Source: Trissonchulus latispiculum (taxonomy: Eukaryota > Nematoda > Enoplea > Enoplida > Ironidae). Taken from it: 64,000 nucleotides of DNA. A program made the translations under genes and the position numbers. Numbering within the stretch: the first letter of the stretch is position 1; every line of letters begins with the position of its first letter. Location: NCBI GenBank assembly GCA_030248195.1, contig JASAND010026118.1:1-64000 (forward strand). Direction: 5' to 3'. Under the pieces are notes generated by a model, which saw only the letters and a program-made list of their open reading frames with translations, did not search any database and was not told the origin of the DNA. This document shows, piece by piece, positions 36,713 through 47,857 of the stretch.

Positions 36713-37300
36713 ATGAATTATCGTTATGGGCTGGACCCTTCCTGGCTTAGCGGACATATTGATAAATATGTTCAAAATACAGACATAACTTTTCGCAGTT
36801 GGGTGCGACTTATCATTGACCCCGACAATATCGGCGATACTAGATTGAGGTGTCGTCTGAAAAAATATCTGATGGATGACGGCAGTAAAATCCTCACAGT
36901 TCCTTTACAATTAACCACGCCGGGAGGAATTCTTCTGAAAGATGCCCTGATCCAAAACTATAGAGCTCAGCTCTTCTGTATCATGTTGTTCGTGACCAAA
37001 AAGGAAGCAACGGAAAGGACCGGTGTTCTTCAAATAACTGTGCATTTAAAGCTATTGGAAATACTCGAGTCCAGAAATAGTCGACCAGTTACTACAGAAC
37101 CTGACCAATTACGTTCAGTGATGCGGCAGGGAGCCAATGACAGTCCATTTGAAGAAATAGCAAATATGTTGGGTGTAGTATATGCATCTGTGAAGTTAAA
37201 TGCGCCATTTCAGAAGCATCCTGACATGGTTCAGCTGCTGGAAAGTCGAGGCGTCAAACAGGGTGGAAAAGAATCAGTGATCTGCGATGGCTGCAATTAG
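36713..37300 (+). CDS. Hypothetical protein, 195 codons, unknown family
   Basis: This is the longest frame in an otherwise gene-poor stretch, and its composition is protein-like (balanced charged and hydrophobic residues, no low complexity). No transmembrane segment or recognised motif is seen. The middle part predicts mixed strands and helices (LRCRLKKYLMD, KILTVPLQLTTP, VLQITVHLKLLEILES). A second frame upstream (36356-36604) may belong to the same transcript. A hAT relic follows within 500 bp, so this could equally be transposon-derived. I do not assign a function. Confidence 0.3.
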   Translation: MNYRYGLDPSWLSGHIDKYVQNTDITFRSWVRLIIDPDNIGDTRLRCRLKKYLMDDGSKILTVPLQLTTPGGILLKDALIQNYRAQLFCIMLFVTKKEATERTGVLQITVHLKLLEILESRNSRPVTTEPDQLRSVMRQGANDSPFEEIANMLGVVYASVKLNAPFQKHPDMVQLLESRGVKQGGKESVICDGCN

Positions 37301-37699
37301 AATTACAGGATTTCTGGCAGATAGGATGGTATGATTCGCATCGGATGGTGCAAGTGTTTATATTGGACGTATAAACGGAGTAACTGCTAAAGTAAGATCA
37401 TTCACTGAAAACCAAGACTTGCCTGGGATCTACTGCATGATTCACCGATTATATATATACCTTTAACAGTGATCGAGGCGGAAAGCTCACTATACAGTGC
37501 TGTTGCGGAAAGCGTAGGCGAACTGTTATAAATTTCCAACATTTTTTCATTGCAACATTGCATGGCTCACCGATGACAGCTAGCTATATCGCGTGCTTGG
37601 AAAAATTTTCCTACCCACATTAGCTTCAATAAACTAATCAACTCCATATATACCTTTAACAGTAACCGAGGCGCAAAGCGGAAAGTTCACAGAGCTGTT

Positions 37700-38020
37700 T
37701 ACGAATTTTCCTACATTTTTAATGTTAAATGGGTGGCTAGTGAAGCAGCGGCAGTATGTAAACTTATTCGAGGATTTATTGCATTGCAAAAAAGCTTAAC
37801 AGACATTAAGTCAAAAGAAGGTTCATTTGATGCTACAACAAAGGCAATGGCAGAGGGAATCCTAACAGACTTAAAAGACCCTAATTTTCTGTTGTGTTCA
37901 CTGGATGTATGATATTCTTTCCGTGTTAGGAAGGCTTAGCAAATTCTTACAAGAGGAATCCGGTGTTTTAATGGAAAAATAAAGTACGATAGGCTGCAGA
38001 GCCGGTCTGCTGTTATCACT
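37700..38020 (+). pseudogene. hAT-family transposase C-terminal relic
   Basis: One frame reads VKWVASEAAAVCKLIRGFIALQ and then ATTKAMAEGILTDLKDPNFLL. After a frame change near 37908 it continues YDILSVLGRLSKFLQEES. The order W-L/A-S, a variable helix, (A)EGIL...L..., then (Y)DIL..LGRLS..LQ matches the region before the hATC dimerisation domain in ZNF862/KIAA1586-like hAT proteins. The frame break and missing ends show it is dead. A related piece lies at 4.37-4.49 kb. Confidence 0.5.
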
Positions 38021-38454
38021 AGGTAATTAAAGTAACATAGCTACGGCAACAGCGTTTCTCCTAACCTGAGAATGTAATTCAGTATTGATTTTCAAACAAC
38101 TGTCTTGTTTTAAGCATGGGCAGCGAATGATATACAATCTTCCATATCTTTTTCCTGTCTTGTAGTCTCCTATAAAACCATCGTCAGAATATAAAAAGGA
38201 AAATGCCAAGCTGCATTGAACACGAATAACGACTTGTGAAGAGATTGACAGTGTGAATTCAACCTGATGTCTTTGATCTGGAATCAAGTCCCCTCACCAC
38301 CCATCAGTAGCTAATAGCGGTTGGGCTTGGAATCACTACAGAGACATTTTTGGGGTTGGCTAGTTTTTGTCCTTAATTAGCAAAATCTCGTAGAAAGTTT
38401 AGGGTTGCGTACTTGCGTAAAATATTTCTCACATACATACATTAACATAGGGTC

Positions 38455-38870
38455 GGGTCCTGGGGGGGGGGGGGGGGGGCTTGTCCCCAGAAAATTTTGA
38501 GGGGGCTTGTACCTTGAACCAAAATTTCGGGGGGGCTTGTACCTCAATAACAAATTTGTAAAATTTTTCGAAAAATTAACGCTAATTTTATTAAAATTAG
38601 CAATTTTAAAAAATCTTTAATTTTTTAAAAAAAATTTCAAAATTTTGCCCGATTTTCCTGAAAAATTAAGCATTTTTTGCTAAAAAATTCCGGCGAAGCC
38701 GGAAATTTTTTGAAATTTTAGTGTAAAAATTAAATTTTTCCGGCTACTTTTGCGTACCCCTTGGCCATTTTTTCGTTACCCCTTGTCCCCGACGGCGGTA
38801 GGGCTTGTCCATTGTCCGTGTTGGGGAAGCTTGGACCCCCCCAGACCCCCCCCGCGTTAGCCTATGCTCA
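38455..38870. repeat. G-run dispersed repeat with CCGGCGAAGCCGG core (copy 3)
   Basis: The core is at 38690-38702. A 19-base G run lies at 38462-38480, and GGGGGGCTTGTACCT and CCCCTTG phrases match copy 1. Non-coding. Confidence 0.65.
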
Positions 38871-39048
38871 CATACATCGATTAATATGCCTTCCTGGTAC
38901 AGCTAAAATACACTGATGCACTTCATGGTGATCAAAGTGAAAGTTTTTCAAATACATAATTTCAGCCCGGAGGATATTGGTTCACCAGAGGCGTATATGG
39001 GCTCTTACTATGTCTACTTAGTTCCTCATATTCGGACTGCTTGTCGTT

Positions 39049-40510
39049 GTCTTGTTCTTTAGAAATAGCTGGTGAAACGCTGAAATTTTCAAAGAGTGCA
39101 GTAATGGCAATCCAATCAAGTAGCCATTGCTTAACCCTAGCTTTTGACTAATTTAGCGTTCACTTGGCTGAAGTTTCGTCAATGTTTGAAAAAAATAGAA
39201 ATTCGGTTTGTGCCCTAGTTCAGTTTTAGTTAGAAAATAACCTGTATTCTAAACCTTGAATTTATAGCTAATCTATGCTGCGAAAATGAGCAGGCTTTAT
39301 GCCTAGCAGCCGGTCAACTAGTAATAAGAAATGGTTTGCATGTATACGGTGCGAGTTAGATTTGGCCCGTCAAAATTAACCGCTGAACGCTCCGCTGCGT
39401 GAAATTCTTTACGGAGTATTTGAAGCTTCCTAAGTGCTTGTGGTGCTGGCTCAGTGCCAATGTCAGCGACGTACAGTTTGACCTATCTATGGTTATTCGA
39501 ATTCATTTTAGCGCAAGGCAACACAATCAATCTTTTTTACTCCGATAGTCCGGATCGACCTTTGACGACAACACAACACAATTGCATCAATGCACCATGC
39601 ATCCACTAAGTCTGCCCGGGCCGCATTTTACGCAGAAACTATGAAGTGCATGGTATAAGGAATGGAATCTTTGTATGGATTATTTAAGTTTGCAAAAATT
39701 GCAATATTACAAATGAACCTTTGCCATCATAAAATAACCATAAATAACCATCATAAACTTACATACTTCTGAATGCTGGCTAGCGGCACAAATCATACGT
39801 GAATTCCACTAAATTTTTAAACCACATATTTCTGGCGTGGTTACGAAAATGCAATATTATTCTGCCGCACAGAGTATTACAATGTGGATTCAGTAATCTA
39901 ATAGAATGACTGAAAAAGTAAGAATTACTGGAAAGATATTGTCATTAGCTCAACGTTATTTTTCAAAATAACCGCTATGGTAAAGACTGAATTCTTAGGC
40001 TTAAATTTTGTGCGAAACAAATCAAGCCTAATTTTAAATAAGATAGGGAAATAATTATTGTTTAGCACCTGAGAACAAAACAAAAACATAACAGGAAAAA
40101 ACGCAATAGATGTAATTCAATTCAGCTCACAGCAAACTCAAACAAACATATTCGCGTGATTTATATCACGCTTCTTTTTTGAAAATGTAGCATGTTTGTA
40201 ACTAAATTTAGTAACTGAATATCTTCCTTTGAGATGACAACAACGCAATTCAACGGATATACATTTGTTCCATCGTTGACAAGCTTTCTTGTAACTAATA
40301 TTTTGATATCGTAGAAGATTGAAAGTGCTCAATACGGTAATGCTGCATATGACCAAAAATGAAAGTGACGAAAACTGCCGTAGGACCAAATTTGAAGGCT
40401 CTCGCTGACTAAATAATAAGCTGCAATGAGACCAAAGGATCAAATTTTTTAAGGTGTCTATTCTCTGAACGATCAGTGATCATCAAGGCTATTAACTTCA
40501 ATAGAATCTT
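39049..40510. repeat. Dispersed repeat, copy B (partner at 6.2-7.3 kb)
   Basis: See the 6183-7320 partner. Copy B is longer through an insertion of about 300 bp (about 39290-39780), and the blocks at 39880-40450 resume the match. Confidence 0.65.
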
Positions 40511-40768
40511 CAGCAAAGCGGCACAGGACGATAGACTTCTGCCATGAGGCCAAAGCTAAAAAGTTTTAAAGTTCTGGCGTTAAAACACTTCATTAATTTA
40601 TCTATAACAATCTTGCTTGTTGACTGCTAACTTTAAGCTCACAGGGAAACCTCGAAAATTGTGAACCATTATTTCGCACAAAAAGATTCCACAATGGGGG
40701 AGGGAGTAAATGTTACCCAGGTACAATTTCTTGAAGCCATCCTCATTCATGCCACCAACCAAAATCCA

Positions 40769-40840
40769 AGCCCCCGGTGAGGATTGAACTCACGACCCCT
40801 GGTTTACGAGACCAGTGCTCTGCCACTGAGCTACGGAGGC
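40769..40840 (-). tRNA. tRNA-Thr (anticodon CGU)
   Basis: A complete class I cloverleaf: acceptor GCCUCCG/CGGGGGC (one G-U pair), D arm GCUC/GAGC, anticodon stem CUGGU/ACCAG with loop CUCGUAA, and T arm UGAGUUCAAUC with paired stems. The arm sequence around the anticodon matches animal tRNA-Thr. No CCA is encoded, as expected, and a TTTT lies shortly downstream on the minus strand. Unlike the AGA elements it occurs once and has no mismatches. Confidence 0.85.
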
Positions 40841-41497
40841 TGGTAATGGTGTTGTGGTATATGTCCCCTAACTAACAGCTAAAATGTTTTAAGTTTTCGG
40901 CTCATAAAATTGGAAACTTCAAATTAAATATGCACTACTGATCGGCTTAGTTGATTAGTTAAGGAACCCCCTAATTGACCCACATACGGAGAAATTTCGA
41001 GTGTTATTCGGTGGAATTTATTAATTCTATTCAATGACATAATTTTACCATTTTTACCATTTAACAGAAACCATTTTACTTAGCTAATTCATTCTTTCCT
41101 CTACATTCGCCTTCTAAGCAAGAGGATATCTTCAAACCGGAGCTATTTTCTTGCGTGGCTGTCGAATAAACAATCATAAACATTTTAGTGTCGAGATGTT
41201 CTGTTTTATCTTGAGTTTGATTACATTTTACGTATGTGTGAATATTAATCCGGAATATTCTGAAATACAGTAATAACTATTGCTTCTGCATACAGACAAA
41301 GGAGTGAGGATAATTAAATGCCGTGCAAAGACAACTTGCAGAACTCAGACACAGCTAAATGGGTCGCGTGATTGAAGTTAGTTTCGTTGTCTGAAATAAT
41401 CTTATTTGTAACTAAATTTAGCGGTAAGAACATGATGTAATAAATATCTTCCTTCTTGAAAGTAAACGATTCACAGAATCTCTTGAAGGTAGTTTGA

Positions 41498-42968
41498 TTG
41501 GAAGGATTGAAGGTAGTATCCTATTTAAACATGAATTCGACTGTTAGGAACGCCATTTCAAAATATGGCGGCATTTTACCGATGGTTACGGCAGTTCTTG
41601 CATTAGTAGGACTGGCGTCGAATATTTTACTCTTTTTGGCTATCAGAAAAGTCGGCTTTAAACTTAGGCCTTTGTATTTTCTCGTCGCTGCTATTTCTGA
41701 TATTACGGTCTGCGCAGCCCTAATTCCGCATTCAGTACTGAGAGTGATGTGGTCATTGGGATACAAATTCACTTACACGGCTTTGCAGTGCACAATGATA
41801 AATGCAATCCCTATTACAGGTATAATTTTATTTTTTATAGTATTTCATAATTGTTGACATTTTGTGTATAATCAAATGTTCTGGCAAAAGGAGCGTTGGC
41901 AAGAGTTCTAAAAGTGTTTGAGCCATAATAGGCTTATCTTTACAGATTGATTTAGCTGAAGTTGAGCTAGTGTTAATACCACGAAGTTAATTTAGCATCC
42001 CATCTTAGTTTATATTTGTTAATCTTGAAGCAGAAGTTGTAAGAGATAAGTTAGCTATTTCAGGGTTTAATGTATTTGGCAAATTTCTCAGAAGATCGGT
42101 CAAAAATAAAAGACTTGGCCAACAGGTTTCGAAACAGCAAAAGGAGCTTATTTAAACGAAGCTTCATAGAAATTAACGAAGATAATAAAGCACAGTATAG
42201 TCATATCGGTCTGGTTTAATACACGTCTATTAACGTGTTTCAGTGAACGTTTCAACACAGTGGTGTGCAACCATCATGGCTATGGATCGTGCTATTGCTG
42301 TTACCTTTCCCGTTTGGTATCATTCGAAAAAGTCCAAATCCGTCTTCGTTAACATTGCGATTTCCCTAAACATCCTACATTCCCTAAGTTTCACTGCACT
42401 ACAGTTCTACGGAATCCCCCTTCACCAGACACTGCCGGTTTGCTATTCAGCGGCGTTTGCCCATCCGTTGGTCGTTAAATACTATGCCCTTAATCTCATT
42501 TCATGTGGGATGCTCATGTTCATATTTTACCTAGAACTGGTTATGGTAATGAGATATCGATCAAATCAATCGGACACCGGCTCTGTTGCGGATCGAAAGC
42601 GAGAGTTACTGAAAAAACAGCATGCTCTCACTGTGACTGTATTTGGTCTGATCACAGTAACCTTGATCACGGTTGTGATTCCAAACATGGCACTGCTGAC
42701 CGGATCTGTGTTGAGGTTTCCGAAATACGCAATGATTATTATTGGACTGCTGATAGCGGCACTATGGCCACTAAGAGCTATTATATGTGTTGTGGCTCAA
42801 ATACTACGCGATCAACAGCTCAGAGCTGCTTCGCTTTCTTTGCTGCACTATTCCACAGTTTCACCGAAAGATAGACACATGAGACAGCAATGCTGTACCA
42901 AGAGCCGCGTCATTAGCAAGAGCGCGGTGCGCTCAGTCTCTATTCACAATCCTAATAAACAGCCTTAG
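41498..42968 (+). CDS. Rhodopsin-like (class A) GPCR, orphan, two exons
   Basis: Exon 1 runs 41498-41819 and exon 2 runs 42244-42968. The junction ACAG|GTATAA ... TTTCAG|TGAAC joins in phase and gives 348 aa (337 if the second Met at 41531, with its NST glycosylation site, is used). Seven hydrophobic segments are visible: TM1 ILPMVTAVLALVGLASNILL, TM2 near LRPLYFLVAAISD, TM3 ending AMDRAIAVTFP, then TM4-TM7 in exon 2. The conserved N of TM1 (SN), the D of TM2 and a DRA variant of DRY are present. TM7 has WPLRAIICVV where NPxxY is usual. The intracellular loop 3 is short and basic, and a Ser-rich tail follows. The ligand is unknown. This looks like an intact host gene. Confidence 0.85.
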
Positions 42969-42969
42969 A

Positions 42970-44005
42970 GTTATCTTAACAATTTTCGGGGTTGAAATTC
43001 ATACTTTTAGTTGGACGAAGAGATGGAGATATGCGAGTGAGAGTTGTATTTTAGTTGTTGCCTGTCTTGTGGAGTCGCCTTGTGAACATGTATCTTTCCA
43101 CCGTTCTTTATAGATAGTTAATGCTATCCTTACTTCCTGATAAAACTAATAATGTTTTACAGTATATAATGTATCTGTGGAAATCATTTTGGATTTCCAG
43201 TCAAACTTCGTTTTCGTTTTCTGTTTCAGTCTCAATGTGAATGTTAACTTCAACTTCAAACAGACCATTAAGCTTATTGACAGATCAAAAAGTGCTGACA
43301 GATATCATTATGATCACTTATCATTAAACAGATTATTAACACAAAGCCAAATTTCGATATTAATGATGTAATTGATAGTTTCTGTGTGGTTCAACCACTT
43401 GTCCTCTTCTAAGCAAAAAAATCGTTACCAGGTTAGCAGGTCTTTTTCCTGAAATTTGAAAAGTGAATCCCTCAAATTCGCCTAAATTCAAGCGGACCGC
43501 TAACCATATCTGCTTGCACCGAAATATTTAGAATTTTCTTTAAGGTATAGCTGGTATCGCTTTGTGCAACTTTGAGCTTACCGTCTCCTATTCTTTAAGA
43601 AAGTGGATAAAACTTTCTAAATAGGTATATTGTTTTGTTACTTTTAGTTTTTAACGTTCTAAGACAGTCCCGCATTTTTAGGTGAAAAGATAAGATATTT
43701 TGGATTTGCCATTATTCTTTGAGCACGTAATCAGCACGGAATCGATACAATGGATTGGTTTGCTATGACTTGAAATAAGACACTAAATTAAACATTGAGT
43801 TTGCTTTTACAAATTTTGAGCTATTTCTGGTGGCTGAGTCACTACAAGCCAATTTTGGGAGTTAACAAATGGATATTTTTGAGGAAATCAGTTTTTCAAA
43901 ATTACTGTGAAATCTTACAGGCGATTTTATTTTATTTATAATACTCACTCGGCACACAGTCTAACTGCACATTTCATCAATGTCTGTCAGCCGGAGGTCA
44001 CTGCA
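42970..44005. other. No feature recognised
   Basis: Presumed 3' UTR of the GPCR gene, then AT-rich intergenic sequence. No repeat pairing seen. Confidence 0.5.
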
Positions 44006-44009
44006 TTAA

Positions 44010-44316
44010 GCCCGGTTCATACCTCTGCCCGTTTGTTCGTTTGTCCGCTTGTCCGTTTGCCTTGCTGATTCATAGTTTTCCGTTTGTCCGTTTGTCCGGT
44101 TGTCTGTTTGTCCATAAGGGATGTCAGCTTAGACTTCAACGCTGTTTTACTTTTCCGGTTGTCCGTAAGCAACAAGTGAATCAGTTTATAAAAGCAAACC
44201 AGACAAACGGAAACGGACAAACGGACAAACGTAAAACTAGGTATAAACTAAACTGTGGGTTCAGCAAAGCGGAGAAAAGGAAATTCAGACAAGCGGAGAA
44301 AGGTATGAACCCATCT
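44010..44316. mobile_element. Foldback MITE flanked by TTAA
   Basis: The terminal GTTCATACCT (44015-44024) is inverted at 44301-44310 (AGGTATGAAC). TTAA occurs immediately outside on both sides (44006-44009 and 44317-44320). The interior consists of inverted arrays of GTTTGTCCGT-like 10-mers. TTAA targets are typical of piggyBac-type elements, so this may be a non-autonomous relative. Confidence 0.6.
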
Positions 44317-44319
44317 TTA

Positions 44320-45060
44320 AGCTAAAAATGTGACCGAAAAGCCATTTTAGCATCTATTTCTCAAAAAACAACCGAATGATTTTTGGAAAGATGAGCATGC
44401 GCACTGTTCTTGGTTTTTTGTTTTTCTGGGACAGTTTTCTCGATTTGAGCTAAAACGTATCCAGTTGCGAGTGTAACTCAACGCGATGTTGCGAAACTGC
44501 TCAGGCTTGCGCATTCCCCTCAGCCCTAACTCTTGATTTCTTCGACAAATAACTGAAACTTTTAACCGGTTTCAGCACTCTGAAAAAGACTATTGTAGAA
44601 GTTATGTATAGGAATTCTTGTTGTTTTTTACAAAGGTGCTCCTGTGCGGTCAGTCATTAACGGAGCTTCCTGTATTTTCCACAATAGTAACTTTTGTATA
44701 GTTTACCGGCCTCTCGGATAGCAAAAATTACAACAGTTTCTTGCAGAAGATATATACTAAACAAACCTGTAGTTTTGACTAACTTTTTGGACAATCTTAA
44801 GCCAGATGCTAAATCTGTAGTTTTAACAAGACAAAACCTGTAATTTTCAGTGGAGCGGTCTGTTAATGGAGAGGGGTGGGCAGGTGCGAGGGAGCGGCCG
44901 CTCCCAAAATATTTTCGGCAGGGAGCGGTCGTTACAAAAAATCACTCACGGGGTGTCGAAAGACTGAAATTTCAGTATTCAAAAACTATAATCACTGTCG
45001 CCCTTATATACTCAGTTTGCATTATCAGCGTATCTGGTACTTTCTAATAGAGTAAACCTG
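44320..45060. other. No gene; small GGAGCGGTCG repeat cluster
   Basis: Near 44850-44940 the motif GGAGCGG(T/C)C occurs three times within 90 bp. Otherwise nothing is recognised. Confidence 0.4.
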
Positions 45061-45067
45061 TAAACCA

Positions 45068-45471
45068 GTGAAAACTACAAAGGGTTTTTTGGGTGGGATA
45101 ATTATTTTTATTATTAACCACCCTACCAAGGGGGGTTTGTCCGGGGGGGAAAAAAAACCAAAGATTTCTGGAGAAAATAAAAAAAATAATCTTTTATTTT
45201 TTTTTTTTAAAAAATTTTTTTTTTTTTTTTATAAAAATAATTTATTTCTGTTGTTTTCTAATATATTTTTGTTGTGTGTTGTGGACGCGCCCAAAAAAAC
45301 TCTGTGGGGGGGGAATTAAAAAAGGGGGGAAAAAATTTTTTTTTTTTCCTTCTGGTTTTAACCACCAAAATTTTATTATTTTTAATTTTGTAATTTTTTA
45401 TTTTCTCTCGCCGGTTGCGCCCATAAAAAATTTAAAATTTGTGGGGGAAAAATTGGGGGGGTGGGGGAATC
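45068..45471. other. Homopolymer-saturated segment next to the Polinton end
   Basis: Nearly every base is part of an A, T or G run, including T runs of more than ten and repeated GGGGGG blocks. Texture changes abruptly at both ends. It may be a degenerate G-run repeat copy or a sequencing/assembly artefact. It hides the left target site of the Polinton. Confidence 0.5.
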
Positions 45472-46145
45472 AGTAATAATAGGGTGTTCAATTGGGCGCT
45501 CTTTGGGAGACGATTTTAATCTCGGATTGGGGTGCTATTGGGTTACTGTTTTCAATCCCACTTTTGGGTGACTGTTTTGAATCACTATTTTTGTGTGACT
45601 ATTTTGATATTATTATTGAATGACTTTTTGGTGTTCAGATAATGTAATGTAAATATCTGTGATGATTCAAACTTTTGGGTGACTATTTTGAATCCCATGA
45701 TAATGTAACGGAAATATATGTAATGATTCAAACTTTTGGGTGACTATTTTAATCCTTACTTTGGGTGACTGTTTTAAATCCCTATTTTTGGGTGACTGTT
45801 TTGATCTTAGTATTGAATGACTATTTTGGTCTTCTGATAATTTAACTGAAATATATGTAATGATTCAAACTTTTGGGTGACTATTTTAATCCTTATTTTG
45901 GGTGCCAATTTTGATCTCTATTTTTGGGTGACGTTTTTAATCTCACTTTTGGGTGACTGTTTTGATCTCTATTTTTGGGTGACTATTTTAATCCTAGTTT
46001 TGGGTGACTATTTTGAATCCCTATTTTTGGGTGGTTATTTTAATCCCACTTTTGGGTGACTATTTTAATCCCACTTTTGGGTGACTGTTTTGAATCCCTA
46101 TTTTTGGGTGACAGTTTTGATCCCACTTTTGGGTGGTAGTTCTAT
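45472..46145 (+). repeat. Polinton left terminal inverted repeat
   Basis: An array of ~20-30 bp units, TTTTGGGTGACTATTTTAATCC and variants. It is interspersed with a second unit, AATGTAACNGAAATATATGTAATGATTCAAAC. The same two units in the same order occur inverted at the right end. The left array (about 0.67 kb) is shorter than the right (about 1.2 kb). Confidence 0.9.
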
Positions 46146-46469
46146 ACCTTGGTCAAGTTCTGCCAATGTGGTAAGTGGATTATATAGATGCTCTTTTTTT
46201 TACACTATGATGTTCTATAACGATATATTTTCAGACTATGATGTTCCGTTTAGAAATATGTAGTGTGCTCAACTTCATGTTCATAACAGACGATATGTTA
46301 ATAGAACCTCGTACGTTCATAAGGTTGATAACATTGTATGTTTATGAAACCTGACAAAGGTATGCTGCAAAGTTGATTGATCTAGCACCCTGTTGGTCCG
46401 AATTGTTAAGTGTACAACTCCTAATTACTGACAATACTGACAAGAATTACTGACGAGAATACTGACAAG

Positions 46470-47320
46470 ATGTCAACAACTGCAGGTAATTATGATGTTC
46501 AAGTGTATGAATTGTTAAATTAAACTAATGTAAACTGATATATACTGAAACCAATTATTTGTTACTAATGTAAAGACTTTTTATTTCAGAAATAATGCCA
46601 GGCAGTCAGGACAAACGAAAACTATTGGAATGTACGGCGTGCCATCAGACATTCACCGAATTGAGAAGTCTTAACCGTCACAAGAGAGAACGACATAGCG
46701 AATCAGACTCTCATCGCTGCAATCAATGTGGGAGAACCTTCATCAGAAAATCCCACCTAGGCCGTCACATCACTCGCTGCAAACCACCAGCAGCTCACTC
46801 ACCAGTCGAAGAGCCGAAAACATCCGAACAACCGCCGCCAAAAGAAACAACTGTTCAAATTGATGAATCACTCCCTGAAGATCCCATTGAACCGCCCACT
46901 CAGGATGAGATCTACGCCAGGAACTGGGCACGGATTCGTACTCATCATCACATAGCCAGGAAATTCATGCGAACTTACAACTTCCGCTTAGAAGGACTAG
47001 ATGAAATTGGAGACAACCTAAAGCGAGTATTCCTCAATCAACAATACAAGGCTAAATGGAACATATCATTCGGATTCATCCTTCGAGAAAGAATGACTGA
47101 CGAACAGATATACTACTACGCAAGCAACAACACTAACCTATTCGAGATGCCCAGGCTAATTGGCAATAGAAAAGACTTGACTAAATTGATTGATGATATT
47201 GAAGGAATGGATGTACTTGAATGGGCACAACAACAACGCCCTAATACTAAATATGTTGTTGACAGCGTAACAAACATGTTGGTAACTGTGTATTGTATGG
47301 TAGGTTATGTTATTGGTTGA
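46470..47320 (+). CDS. Stand-alone N-terminal region of Polinton PolB with two zinc fingers (polymerase domain absent)
   Basis: A first exon 46470-46485 (ATG TCA ACA ACT GCA G) joins in frame to 46590-47320 across a GT...CAG intron of 104 bp, giving 248 aa. The downstream ATG at 46595 is an alternative start. Two fingers are visible: C-x2-C-x12-H-x4-H (LECTACHQTF to KRERH) and a CCHC-type second (HRCNQCGRTF to HITRC). A Pro/Glu linker follows, then a domain ending in LIGNRKDLTKLIDDIEGMDV and EWAQQQRPNTKYVVDSVTNM. That C-terminal part is typical of the region just before the exonuclease/polymerase domains of Polinton PolB. Here the frame stops and AATAAA follows at 47348-47353. No polymerase motifs appear anywhere in the element. 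It may bind DNA; its role is unknown. Confidence 0.75.
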
Positions 47321-47329
47321 TGCGTATTG

Positions 47330-47857
47330 TACCGTAGTGTATGTGTAAATAAAACGACTTACAGTGTTAGTTCTGAAGCAAGTAGCAATACAAAAGCTAG
47401 GTGGTTAAGTTAGGTTAGAGCAAAGTAGAAGTAATTAGTAATAAGGAAATGCAACACAGAAATTTGAATTTCACGAAGCAACAAACAACAAACACACTAG
47501 CTAACATTTACCATTAACCCGTGAAGTTAGCAGTACATAAAGTTAGCACTATAAGCAAAGAAAGCTGACAATAAGCGAATATTACAAAACACTGATATCA
47601 CAAACACTGACATTACAAAACATTGCTAGTACAAAATATTGACAATTTAAAATACTGATATTACAAAAAGCTGCTTTTATAAATTTACATTTTACAAAAT
47701 ACTGACATTTTAAAACACACACTGCTAGTACAAAACACTGATATTTAGAACTTGTGATATTACAAAAGACTGCTTTTATAAGTTTAGATTTTACAAAACA
47801 TTGATTTTAACACTGATACATACGAAATGTATTGAACATACATTATACAACATTAGT
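47330..47857. other. Non-coding spacer between convergent Polinton genes
   Basis: It holds the AATAAA for the zinc-finger gene at 47348-47353. It then carries degenerate repeats of ACAAAACACTGATATTACAAAA-like and CTGCTTTTATAAGTTTA-like phrases (47580-47815). No polymerase remnants are readable here. This is where a polymerase gene would have been lost if the loss was a simple deletion. Confidence 0.55.

Noticed and set aside
44017..44325. Frames in both directions
   Set aside because: Translations of the decamer arrays of the foldback MITE.
45068..45476. Frames of 66-83 codons
   Set aside because: Lys/Phe/Gly runs from homopolymers; no gene.
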